A stretch of 64,000 bases of DNA from Desulfosoma caldarium. GTDB lineage: Bacteria > Desulfobacterota > Syntrophobacteria > Syntrophobacterales > DSM-9756. A model generated the notes under the pieces. It was not told the DNA's origin. It was given only the letters and a program-made list of their open reading frames with translations, and searched no databases. The translations under genes were made by a program, and so were the position numbers. Of the stretch, positions 19,206 to 27,881 are shown piece by piece (positions within the stretch are counted from its first letter, which is position 1; each line of letters starts with the position of its first letter). Where the stretch lies: assembly GCF_003751385.1 (NCBI RefSeq), contig NZ_RJVA01000012.1:248001-312000 (forward strand), in the 5' to 3' direction.

Positions 19206-19720
19206 TCGTGTTACTGACCCCGAACTGGACTAGACCAGCAAGAGGCAGCAGATTCGGTCCACAAAAGGGGCTGTTTGGGTGGGGAAAGAGCGTTTAAACC
19301 AGCTCGACGGCAAAGGTAGGCAGGCAATCCTAAAAGGGAGCTCGTGCTGGGGATTCTCAATGCCAACCATCGTGGATGTGCCGCGCCAGCACAATGTCAA
19401 ACGGGGCGAGATCCAGCAATAGATCCATAGGTATATGACCTTCGGAACCCAGGCGCTCAAGGTATACTCGAAATCTGTGGAAACGGTCCACCAGCAGGAG
19501 CTGAGGCGGCACCGTGAAAAGATCGGTGAACAGGGTCTGCAGATCGATGTTTTAGAAAGGCCGAAGCTATTTTCAGCGAGGAAGAGAGCTGGTCTTGGCG
19601 GTGAAAACGGAGCTTGAGGCTCGGGGCCATCAGGTCCGTTGTGAAAAAGTCGCCGAGGACCTGGAGAGTTGTTGGAGGATCATTCACTCCAAGGATCGCG
19701 CCGGGCCGAATGGGCCGGCA
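19206..19720 (+). pseudogene. Composite IS3-like orfA and ISAzo13-like transposase fossil, copy 2
   Basis: The leader (CTGGACTAGACCAG, GATTCGGTCCACAAAAGGGG) matches those of the other IS3-like fossils. GGATTCTCAATGCCAACCATC...CACAATGTCAAACGG corresponds to the OrfA helix-turn-helix. ELRRHREKIGEQGLQIDVLE at about 19501-19560 looks like the OrfA C-terminal leucine-zipper segment. KTELEARGHQVRCEKVAED at 19608-19665 resembles an ISAzo13-type transposase. Frames shift repeatedly, so nothing is functional. Confidence 0.45.
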
Positions 19721-19849
19721 GTTACCTGATAATCCGGCGCAGCGCCGACGGTGGCAGCATCTCCAGGTCAGCATCGCTGAGTTGAAAATCCGAAGTGCTG
19801 AGTCCCTGGTCAGCCGTGAAGCTCCTTCAGGAAATCCCTCGTGATCGGT

Positions 19850-20213
19850 CAAAGAAGCACCGCTCTCGCTGTTCGTGAGTCCAGCCGATCACCTGGTCGC
19901 GGGCCGCCACTTTCCAGGCGGCGTAGCCCCAGCCCAGGGAGGCCGCCAACGAATCGTCAAGATAGGCCAGGTTTTTGTGATAGGAACCGACGATCCAGGG
20001 TGGGATCAGATCAAGATGGCGGTCGATCGGAAAGTCCCACAACCCTTTGTCCGGTCTGCGCCGGACGATCTCGATTGTCAAAGCTCCGAAGGCGGAGAAC
20101 CGGCCGGCCCTGATCCCAATGATCGAAGATGACCTGACGGATTTGGGCCAGATCGCTGGAATTGACACAACGGCCACGGGTTGGTTAGACTGCTTTTCAC
20201 ATAATGATGGCAA
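19850..20213 (-). pseudogene. DUF4338 (DruA-like/transposase-type) gene fragment
   Basis: A 128-codon frame contains IVGSYHKNLAYLDDSLAASLGWG, YAAWKVAARDQVIGWTHEQRE, the hallmark of DUF4338 proteins, a family that includes Druantia DruA and transposon-borne relatives. The expected continuation (NNTRFLILPWV and the C-terminal catalytic part) is replaced by a stop shortly after REQRE-like sequence, and the N-terminus is also incomplete. It is a decayed fragment, most likely from a mobile element. Confidence 0.55.
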
Positions 20214-20368
20214 GGCCGTGAAAAGTGCCGGCTTACGACGCCGGCGAACAATTGAATCCCTGTGATCCCTCGCACCTGGAAAAAGGTTCAGAAGAGCCGC
20301 ATATATCTATTAAAGACGTATTTTACAGCTCTAAGTTTAATGATATACCTTTTCAAGGAGGTTCTGGA

Positions 20369-22390
20369 ATGAAGATTCGCGCGATGGTTTTATTTTTTTT
20401 ATTCATGTCGCTTGTGTCGGTCCCCGTGAACGCCGGTGCTGCCGAAGGCGGGATCAAGGACGCGGAATCCGCTTCCCATGGCTTCGAGGCATCGGAATAT
20501 CAAGTCGTGGATGCGTATAAATTTCCCGGCTTGGAGGTCGTCCAGTTCCATCTGGCCGTGCTGTCTCATTATTCGTATATGGTGGTCAGCGACGGCCAGG
20601 CCCTTTTGGTGGACCCTGTGCGGGACGTGTTTGCGTATCTGGATTACGCTCAAAAAAACAATTTGAAAATCATGGGCGTGTTTCTGACCCACAACAACGC
20701 CGACTTTGTGGCCGGGCACATCGAAGTGGCCAAAATGATCGGCTGCCCGATCTATATTGGCAGCCATAGCGGTGCAAGCTTTCCTCATGAGCCGTTGCGT
20801 GAAGGCTCGGTTATCACTGTGGGCGACGCCGAAATACACATCCTGGAAACGCCCGGCCATACTCCGGAAAGCACCAGCGGCGTGATCTATTCCAAACAAA
20901 ACCCCAACACACCATTGGCCATTCTTACTGGGGACGCGCTCTTCGTGGGCAGTGTAGGCCGGCCGGACCTCATGGGCGGCCAGATGGCCGCGGCGACTTT
21001 GGCTTCCATGATGTTCGATACCTGGACCCAAAAGCTGTCCAAACTGCCCGACGAGGTGGTGGTGTTCCCGGCTCACGGCGCGGGATCGCTGTGCGGGGCG
21101 CATTTGAGCGACGAACCCACTTCCACCATCGGTGCGGAACGAAGGTCCAACGTGTATTTGCAGCACAAATCCCGAGGCGAATTTATCGCCGCCATTCTGG
21201 AAGGCCTACCTGAGGCGCCGCAGTATTTCAAACACAACGCGGCCATGAACAAAAAGGGACCCGATCCCGTGGCCTGGGATGCTCCTTTGCCCGCACTCGA
21301 TTCGGTATCCATGGCCCTGACCCAGCCGGACACCTATTACGTGGTGGACGTTCGGGACGCGAAAGACTACGCGGCCGCTCACGTTCCTAACTCGGTGAAC
21401 ATTGGGCTTCGTGGCCGTTTTGAAACCTGGGTGGGGATCATGGTGCCTTGGGATGCGAACTTGGTGCTGGTGGGTTCGGAACAAGAACTCAAGGAGGCCG
21501 TAAAGCGGCTGACTCGCGTGGGGTATTCCCCCAAGACCCTGGAGTGGAATGTGTGGAAAACGGCCGGTCTTAAAACAAACGTCAACGCTCTGATCAAGCC
21601 CAGGGATTTGTATGCCCGCATGCAAAGCGGGTCCGCGCCGATGGTGGTGGACGTGCGTCTGCCCTCGGAATGGATGGGGCTTCGCATCGGCACCGTATTG
21701 AATCTGCCTTTGAACAATCTGGCTCAGGAATCCTCCAAGCTGGCTAAGGATCAGGAAGTCGTGGTGGTGTGTAATTCCGCGTATCGGTCCAGCATGGCCG
21801 TGGGCGTGCTGGAACGGCAAGGCTTCACCAAAGTGGCCAGCCTGGACGGCGGCAGCCAGGCCTGGATCGATGCCGGTTTGCCGACGTATGGTTCGGCAGC
21901 AAAAGCTGCATCAACCTCGGCCGTGCCCAAGCGGCACGTGCCGCTGCCGGAGCGCATGTCGCCGGAAGCGCTCCAACGCCTGATGGTCGATCTGCCCGGA
22001 ACCTTTGATTTGGTCGATATTCGGCCGGCGTCGGCCTTTGCCGATTACAGCCTGCCCGGGTCGGTAAACGCCGATATCGCCGACGTGATGTTCAACCCGG
22101 CGTACTTGGTTGGATCGGGCCCTTTGATTCTCGTGGACCGGGACGGCTCTCTGGCTATGGCCGTGGGAGGCGTTCTTGCGCAAAAAACCAAGCGGCCCAT
22201 CAAGGTGCTTTATGGCGGGTTGGAAGCCTATTGGCGGGACATGGAACTCAGGCCCGCCGTGACCATGCGCATGTCGCCGGGCGGTTCAATGAGCGTACCG
22301 GCGCCCAAGGCCGCTCCCGCTCCGGAACCGGCGCCGTCAGCGCCGGCTCCCGCGCCTCAGAAGCCCAAAAAGAAACCGGCGGGGTGCTGA
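20369..22390 (+). CDS. Exported persulfide dioxygenase-like MBL protein fused to three rhodanese domains
   Basis: The ATG at 20369 is chosen because GGAGG stands seven bases before it and it opens a signal peptide (residues 1-23). That gives 673 residues. Residues 45-260 form a metallo-beta-lactamase fold of the ETHE1/Blh type: His108, His164 (TPGHTPES) and Asp189 (TGDALF) match the mono-iron ligands of persulfide dioxygenases, while the second His of HxHxDH is Asn110. Three rhodanese domains follow at about 310-400, 410-506 and 530-630. Only the middle one has a catalytic cysteine (Cys468 in VVCNSAYRSS). A Pro/Ala linker ends in PAGC. Dioxygenase-rhodanese fusions link persulfide oxidation and sulfur transfer; this one should act in the periplasm. 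It is two bases ahead of a YedE gene. Confidence 0.88.
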   Translation: MKIRAMVLFFLFMSLVSVPVNAGAAEGGIKDAESASHGFEASEYQVVDAYKFPGLEVVQFHLAVLSHYSYMVVSDGQALLVDPVRDVFAYLDYAQKNNLKIMGVFLTHNNADFVAGHIEVAKMIGCPIYIGSHSGASFPHEPLREGSVITVGDAEIHILETPGHTPESTSGVIYSKQNPNTPLAILTGDALFVGSVGRPDLMGGQMAAATLASMMFDTWTQKLSKLPDEVVVFPAHGAGSLCGAHLSDEPTSTIGAERRSNVYLQHKSRGEFIAAILEGLPEAPQYFKHNAAMNKKGPDPVAWDAPLPALDSVSMALTQPDTYYVVDVRDAKDYAAAHVPNSVNIGLRGRFETWVGIMVPWDANLVLVGSEQELKEAVKRLTRVGYSPKTLEWNVWKTAGLKTNVNALIKPRDLYARMQSGSAPMVVDVRLPSEWMGLRIGTVLNLPLNNLAQESSKLAKDQEVVVVCNSAYRSSMAVGVLERQGFTKVASLDGGSQAWIDAGLPTYGSAAKAASTSAVPKRHVPLPERMSPEALQRLMVDLPGTFDLVDIRPASAFADYSLPGSVNADIADVMFNPAYLVGSGPLILVDRDGSLAMAVGGVLAQKTKRPIKVLYGGLEAYWRDMELRPAVTMRMSPGGSMSVPAPKAAPAPEPAPSAPAPAPQKPKKKPAGC

Positions 22391-22391
22391 C

Positions 22392-22898
22392 ATGAACGAA
22401 CCCAAATATATGAATCCCTACCTGGCTGGAGTGCTCCTGGGATTGGTCCTTCTGGCGTCGTACTTAGTGCTGGGAACCGGTCTGGGGGCGTCGGGCGGAG
22501 TCGCTCGCCTTGGCGCGGCCATATCCTCATGGGTGGCTCCGGAACATACGCGCCACAGCGCCTATTTCGGGTCGTGGGGCGACAAGCCGCTTCATTACTA
22601 TCTGGTCTTCATGATGGTCGGCACGTTTCTGGGCGGTCTTTTTTCCGCCATGGCGGCCGGGCGGATGGGTTGGACCGTGGAAAAGGGCGAAGCCTTTTCT
22701 CGTAACAAACGCCTGCTGCTGGCCCTGGTCGGCGGATTGTTGGTGGGGTTTGCCAGCCGCCTGGCTCGAGGCTGCACTTCTGGACAGGGTATGACCGGCG
22801 GAGCCTTGTTCCTCAATGGAAGCTGGCTGTTTTTGATCAGCCTCTTTTCGAGCGGTTATTTTACGGCCTGGCTGGTAAGGAGGCAGTGGCATGATTGA
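22392..22898 (+). CDS. YeeE/YedE-family sulfur transporter, half-size subunit
   Basis: 168 residues with four to five membrane helices. The family motif LARGCTSGQGMTGGA has the conserved Cys128. YeeE/YedE proteins carry thiosulfate or other reduced sulfur across the inner membrane, and the conserved cysteines contact the substrate. E. coli YeeE has about 350 residues made of two similar halves. Here the halves are separate genes: this one carries the RGCTSGQ half, and the next gene carries the SGWCPGTS half at its N-terminus. It starts two bases after the rhodanese gene and overlaps the next by 8 bases, so the three are one transcript. I infer that the two halves assemble. Confidence 0.88.
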   Translation: MNEPKYMNPYLAGVLLGLVLLASYLVLGTGLGASGGVARLGAAISSWVAPEHTRHSAYFGSWGDKPLHYYLVFMMVGTFLGGLFSAMAAGRMGWTVEKGEAFSRNKRLLLALVGGLLVGFASRLARGCTSGQGMTGGALFLNGSWLFLISLFSSGYFTAWLVRRQWHD

Positions 22899-24927
22899 AA
22901 CACTGTTTTCGACGGATTTGCTTCACAGCGGCCCCGGATTTCTGGCTGCTTTCATCGTGGGACTGCTCTTTGGGCTGGTTTTGGAACGGGCGGGGTTCGG
23001 CAGTTCCCGCCGAATAGCCGGCGTGTTTTATTTGACGGATATGGCCGTGATCAAAGTAATGTTCACGGCTCTGGTCACCGCAGCTATCGGCCTGGCCTAC
23101 GCATCCTTTCTGGGCCTGGTCGGCCCGGAAAACCTGTATGTGATGCCCACCGTGTATGGAGCCCAGATCGTGGGCGGGCTGATATTCGGCGTGGGATTCG
23201 CCTTGAGCGGCTGGTGCCCCGGAACGTCGCTGGTGGGTGCGGCCTCCGGCAAGCTGGACGCCGTTGTGTTCTTTGTCGGAGCGATACTCGGCAGCATCGT
23301 ATTTAACGAACTCTACCCATCCGTGGAATTCCTTTACAACTGGGGATCCGCCGGAGTACGCCTGATATACGAATCCGCCGGTATCAGCCTGGCCGCGGCC
23401 GTCTTGGTCCTGAGCATTCTGGCGGTCATGGCTTTTTGGGTGGCCGAAACAGTTGAAGAAAAGGGCCACAGGCCGGGCGTGCTGAAAAACACCAGGTTTT
23501 TCCGTTCGTTCTGCACAGCCCTGATCATTCTGGCCGTGGGCCTGTTCATTACACCCTCCACACCGCCCTCCTCGGCCACATCCGCGGATTCCTCACAGCC
23601 GGTCGCCGTATCGACCGAATTCGAAAAAGCGCTGATGGCCTCCATCGAAGCGGCCGCCGATCACATCGAACCCGAAGAGCTTGCCAACCGAATCATGGGC
23701 AACGAAAGGGGTTTGCTGGTGGTGGACGTGCGTCCTGCGGTGGAGTACCAGGCGTTCCACATTCGAGGTGCCGTGAATATCGGCATGGCCGAACTGGCCG
23801 ACCAACTGGCTCCGTACCGGAACCGAGGGCTGATCGTGCTGTATTCCAACGGCATGACCCACCCGGCCCAGGCTCGTGATTCCCTGTATCGGCAGGGCTT
23901 TCGAAATGTGTATATTTTGTCCGAGGGGCTGACCGGTTTCATGGAGCGGTGCCTCAAACCCGCATCCCTGCGGACCGAACCATTGGATGCGGCGAAGGTG
24001 GCCCAGATCAATGCGTGGCGAAATTATTTCCAATTTGGGCCATCCGTTGTAGCGGCTTCAGTTCCTGAACCGGTAGAAAGCCCGGAAACCAACCTTCCCG
24101 GAATCGTGTCGGCGGACTGGGTTCAGCAAAACCTTGGCCGACCCGGATTGGTGGTGATTGACCTGCGTGGCCAGGAGGAATACAACCGGGGCCATATCCC
24201 CGGGTCCATGCGTCTGGATTTGGAAAGCCTTCGCGGCGTGGTCGGCGGGGTTCCGTCCCGACTCATGCCCGTCCAGATACTGGCGGCGAAATTTTCCCTA
24301 ATGGGACTCCAGCCCGATGACGTGGTGGTGCTGGCCACGGACGGCAAGCCTCGAGACGCCACGCTGGTGGGGATGGCCCTGGAGCGTATGGGCCATACCC
24401 GGTATGCCCTTATGGAAACATCCGTGGCCAAATGGCACAGCGACGGCAGACCCTGGGATCAGGCACTTCCGACGGTAACGCCGTCCGAATATCCTGTGGA
24501 CCCGGACGCGGATACATTTACTGTGGAATATCAAACCATCCTGGCCGAGCTTAACAAAGGCCGGACCGTGATTCTCGACGTGCGGCCGGTGGATTATTAC
24601 ACGGGCGCGAAATCCGACGAAGCCCGCGCCGGGCATATCCCCGGCGCGGTGAACCGGCCATTTACCGAGGACTTGGTCAAAAACGGTGAGGAGGTGTTTT
24701 TCAAACCGTTGCCTGATCTGGCCAAAGCTTATGAAGCTCTGATTCCCGACAAGAATACGCCGGTTATCGTCCATTGCCGCACCGGACATCAGGCCAGCCA
24801 GACCTGGTTCGTGCTCAAGAGATTGTTAGGATACACCAACGTCCGCTGGTACGACGCTTCATGGACGGAATGGGCCGCGCGGCCCGAACTCCCCGTGGCC
24901 ACCGGCGCGTCGGAATCAAAGGGCTGA
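22891..24927 (+). CDS. YeeE/YedE half-transporter fused to three C-terminal rhodanese domains
   Basis: 678 residues. The first ~225 are membrane-embedded, with the YeeE/YedE motif LSGWCPGTSLVGAASGK (Cys109) and a last helix at about 205-222. Three rhodanese domains follow at about 262-355, 405-525 and 540-672. Only the last keeps a catalytic cysteine (Cys629 in VHCRTGHQ). In the first the position is Ser319 (LYSNGMTH), and the second has ATDGKP. The fusion would place sulfurtransferase domains at the mouth of a sulfur channel. Which side they face is not certain, but with an odd number of helices before them they could be periplasmic, together with the exported partner from the first gene. 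A perfect GC palindrome at 24955 follows the stop. Confidence 0.88.
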   Translation: MIETLFSTDLLHSGPGFLAAFIVGLLFGLVLERAGFGSSRRIAGVFYLTDMAVIKVMFTALVTAAIGLAYASFLGLVGPENLYVMPTVYGAQIVGGLIFGVGFALSGWCPGTSLVGAASGKLDAVVFFVGAILGSIVFNELYPSVEFLYNWGSAGVRLIYESAGISLAAAVLVLSILAVMAFWVAETVEEKGHRPGVLKNTRFFRSFCTALIILAVGLFITPSTPPSSATSADSSQPVAVSTEFEKALMASIEAAADHIEPEELANRIMGNERGLLVVDVRPAVEYQAFHIRGAVNIGMAELADQLAPYRNRGLIVLYSNGMTHPAQARDSLYRQGFRNVYILSEGLTGFMERCLKPASLRTEPLDAAKVAQINAWRNYFQFGPSVVAASVPEPVESPETNLPGIVSADWVQQNLGRPGLVVIDLRGQEEYNRGHIPGSMRLDLESLRGVVGGVPSRLMPVQILAAKFSLMGLQPDDVVVLATDGKPRDATLVGMALERMGHTRYALMETSVAKWHSDGRPWDQALPTVTPSEYPVDPDADTFTVEYQTILAELNKGRTVILDVRPVDYYTGAKSDEARAGHIPGAVNRPFTEDLVKNGEEVFFKPLPDLAKAYEALIPDKNTPVIVHCRTGHQASQTWFVLKRLLGYTNVRWYDASWTEWAARPELPVATGASESKG

Positions 24928-24954
24928 TCACGGTGACCTGAAGCAAAACCAGGC

Positions 24955-24972
24955 GGGGGCCATATGGCCCCC
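24955..24972 (+). terminator. GC palindrome downstream of the sulfur operon
   Basis: GGGGGCCATATGGCCCCC is a perfect 18-base palindrome 28 bases after the stop of the last gene. It lacks a T-tract, so termination is plausible but not proven. Confidence 0.45.
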
Positions 24973-26112
24973 AATTGCATTAAAAGGCCAGGTTGCGCGG
25001 CGTGCGCGGTAACGGGATCACGTCGCGGAGGGTGATCACGCCCGTGACCATCATAAGGAACCTTTCGAATTTCGTCTTCGATGTCGCCAGGCTCAAAAAG
25101 GAGACCCTGGAAGCCTGCGGAAACCGGGTCTGTTTGCTTTTCCGGATCACCACTTTTATTGTTGACCGGCTGGCCAATCACACCACAAAGGAAGATCTTT
25201 ACCTCGGTGGCTTTCTCAAAAACAATGCTCTCTGACATGCATACCCCAGGGGACGAGAGAATTCGATGGCTTTGGACTGCAGGCAGGAAGAACTCATTGC
25301 AGATGGATGTTTCAGGAAAGGCTGATTTTACGGCCCTATGCTTTTTTTCCAGTCAATTCTCGGAGTACAAGGATTTCTGGGCCGGTTTGTCCAAAGAAGA
25401 GGAGACACACGACCGCATCATTCAAAAAACTGCCCGATGTCGGAAAAAGGGGCATCGGTCTGTTCGATGACAGCGAAATCAACGTCCATTCCCTCAACAC
25501 CTCGATTCAGGGGTTGAAAAACGGATCCAACGGGCCGAACAAGGTGAATTCACCCTGTCTTGGGCCGCGTATCATGTGCCCTGGACGGGAAACAGGCATT
25601 GGCGCAACTGCAGACCTCGGAACAGGGCTTGACGCAGGCTGCGGAAGGCGACTCATCGAAGTCGGTCCCAACAAGCTGGCGGAAGTGGAAAAGATCAGCC
25701 GGCCTGAAAATCCTCGCGCTCAGTTCAAGCGTCCGTTGATCTACGTTGATTGACATTGTGGTGACTGCTGTGGTGGTGACCTTCTTTTTGCAGGCGTACA
25801 CGGATCGTCTTCCTTCGGCAGACTTGTCGCCTGCACGGCAGATCGTCCATGCATGTTATCGTGGACGCCATGTACAGCTATTTCAAAGAACAGCAACCAG
25901 ACCTGGAGGAATGGATCTGTTCAGCCTGCCTGAGGTGGGCGGCCCCGTGATGAGTTAACGCAGAACGTGCATTGGTTATGACCGCACGTTCACGTTAACT
26001 GAATAAGTATGCCATGGGCCTCGCTGGAAGGTCGGATAACGAAGAGCTTCGACGACAAGCCGTCAATTTGATCGAACACTTCATAATGTTTGCTGCCCTT
26101 GTTTTTCATGCA
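24973..26112. other. Gene-poor region between the sulfur operon and blc
   Basis: Several frames of 60-150 codons exist on both strands, but none has a ribosome site plus a recognisable domain. Those at 24993-25235 (plus) and 24789-25238 (minus) overlap each other. The region is probably decayed coding DNA that I cannot identify. Confidence 0.4.
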
Positions 26113-26736
26113 TCAATCAATACAAAAAACAATAGGAAATTTCAAACCAAACCCGAAATCCTCATTGCACGACTGGTCGGTCCTTTTCAAATGATCCACG
26201 GGATAGCCCATGGACCGGGCGCGGGCCACAAGATCTTGCAGAAGGTCTGTGTCCATCCTCGGCGTGCGGCTGAGTATCCATAAATATTGCTTTTTAGGAT
26301 GCCCGACCACGGCCCACTGATAATGCGGATCTAGAGCAATCACCCAGTAATCGCCGTCGAACGGCCAGAAAAATCTGACCTTGAGCCGTGCATTGTTGCT
26401 GCCTTCCACAGGCCGAGCTTTGCCGACAGCCTCATTCCATTTCCCATCTGGAGTGCCTTTACGGCACCGGTTAATGACCCGCACGTAGTTTTTTTCAAGT
26501 ATGTATTCCGCCGTGGTGCAGAAACAACCCTTTTGAAACCAGGCGGGCAGGGAAGCGATTTCGTACCATTTTCCTTGGTAGCGTTCCAGATCCACCATGG
26601 GCACGGGCTGGTGGTTCGGGTCGGACGGCGTGGTTCCCGCGCATCCCACAAAGAGCAGGATCGGCGATATCCATAATGCCAGGAGGAAAACCATGGCGCC
26701 GGCATTCCCATTGGATTGAAACTCGGATTGACTCAT
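26113..26736 (-). CDS. blc: Outer-membrane lipocalin (Blc family)
   Basis: The ATG at 26736 has a perfect GGAGGT upstream, so the longer open frame is not used. It gives 207 residues. A lipoprotein signal peptide ends in the lipobox LLFVGC. The lipocalin signature follows: VDLERYQGKWYEIASLP with the invariant GxW, then EYILEKNYVRVINRC, a YWVIALDPHYQWAVVGHP strand pair and the WILSRTP motif of structurally conserved region 3. Bacterial Blc proteins are anchored to the outer membrane and bind lysophospholipids or other lipids under envelope stress. It stands alone between a decayed region and a transposase fossil. Confidence 0.92.
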   Translation of the reverse strand: MSQSEFQSNGNAGAMVFLLALWISPILLFVGCAGTTPSDPNHQPVPMVDLERYQGKWYEIASLPAWFQKGCFCTTAEYILEKNYVRVINRCRKGTPDGKWNEAVGKARPVEGSNNARLKVRFFWPFDGDYWVIALDPHYQWAVVGHPKKQYLWILSRTPRMDTDLLQDLVARARSMGYPVDHLKRTDQSCNEDFGFGLKFPIVFCID

Positions 26737-26974
26737 ATGCCAACCTCCAGCTCGATCTCCTCGTTTTGGGATATCGTCTGGGAACGCACTGCCCTCATAG
26801 CTCTGCCTCAGCACCTGATCTGCATCCCAATGTTGATCCCATTCGATGCTCATTTGTTTCTTAAGAGTTGCCCGGCCAATGCTTTGAATGGGCCGGGTCC
26901 CGAAGCGGCTGAGGGGAAGCCCTTCGTCACGACTATCGCCTGCACACCAAACTCCAACCACTAGGCTTGTTTAA

Positions 26975-27600
26975 TACCTCATTTAGCGATATTCGAGCCA
27001 TTTGGGCGCAAAAGAGAGCGGCGAGCGGCTTCCTGACCAATAGTCATTTGATTGTGGCACATGGATGGGCATTTTCCAACTTCTGATCGTGCATTTTTTG
27101 GCAGATCAGCTCTGATGGAGGCGGCGCAAATCCCTTTCCATGCATGGAAATGGGCTTGACACCGTGGCGCACCCGGGCCTTGTCGTTGTCCACAACCACG
27201 GTGTCGATGGCAAAACAATCAGATCGAGCCCTTACCGCTCACGGCCGCACAAAAACTGCCGCAGCAAAAGGCTCAATCCTTATGAAAATGGTCCTTTGGC
27301 TCACATTCATCTTGCTGGCCGCACCTACCTTCTGTGACGCCTTGCCACCCGTCAGAGAGTGGGCCGTGTCGGCAAATAGGACGGCCCTCATTCCTGTTGA
27401 CAGGCCTGAGGGCCGAAAGCTCGCGCAGCATTGTGGCGTCAGGCAGGCCTAACCCTGTGACGAGCCGGGTTATCGTCATGTCGACGTCAAACATTAGGCG
27501 AAAGTGCCCGATGAAATCGTTCACATCCAGCTCTTTGCCGCCAAGGATCGGGCCGGTCGCTCCCTTTTCAAGCACTCGGTGCACAGACCGGGGCAACTCG
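26975..27600 (-). pseudogene. IS1380-like DDE transposase fossil (third relative)
   Basis: On the minus strand FAIDTVVVDNDKARVRHGVKP at about 27150-27212 matches the VLDxDTxVxDNDEAxxRHGVxP segment around a catalytic Asp of these transposases. QEAARRSLLRPNGSNIAK near 26985-27040 corresponds to the C-terminal tail also seen in the copies at 32.5 and 36.6 kb. Stops and frameshifts interrupt it throughout. Confidence 0.45.
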
Positions 27601-27881
27601 AAAACCCTCGATGAATCTTTTCGGCCATTGGGAGCGCTGTCCTTCAGAACCTAAGGATAAAGCTACCTAGTCAGGACTTTTATGTCTCTTTCCTCCTTCT
27701 TTGGCTTATACCTGTGTGCTCTGATCATTGTCGGGTCCCCTTTGTTGTCGGGAATGTGGACAAGGTGACGGCATCGATCCGTTCAATGGGCACATGGGCC
27801 GCGTGCTGAGTGCTGGAATTCGTCGGTCGCAGCCGCTCAGCATGCAGCCTTCATTTTAATGCCCCTTCCAAGGCGCTTTGG

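Noticed and set aside
24789-25238. A 149-codon minus frame across the end of the transporter gene
   Set aside because: It overlaps the well-supported rhodanese coding region on the other strand and has no ribosome site.
25307-25753. A 148-codon plus frame
   Set aside because: No ribosome site, no motif, and stops appear in the neighbouring frames that carry the more protein-like stretches.
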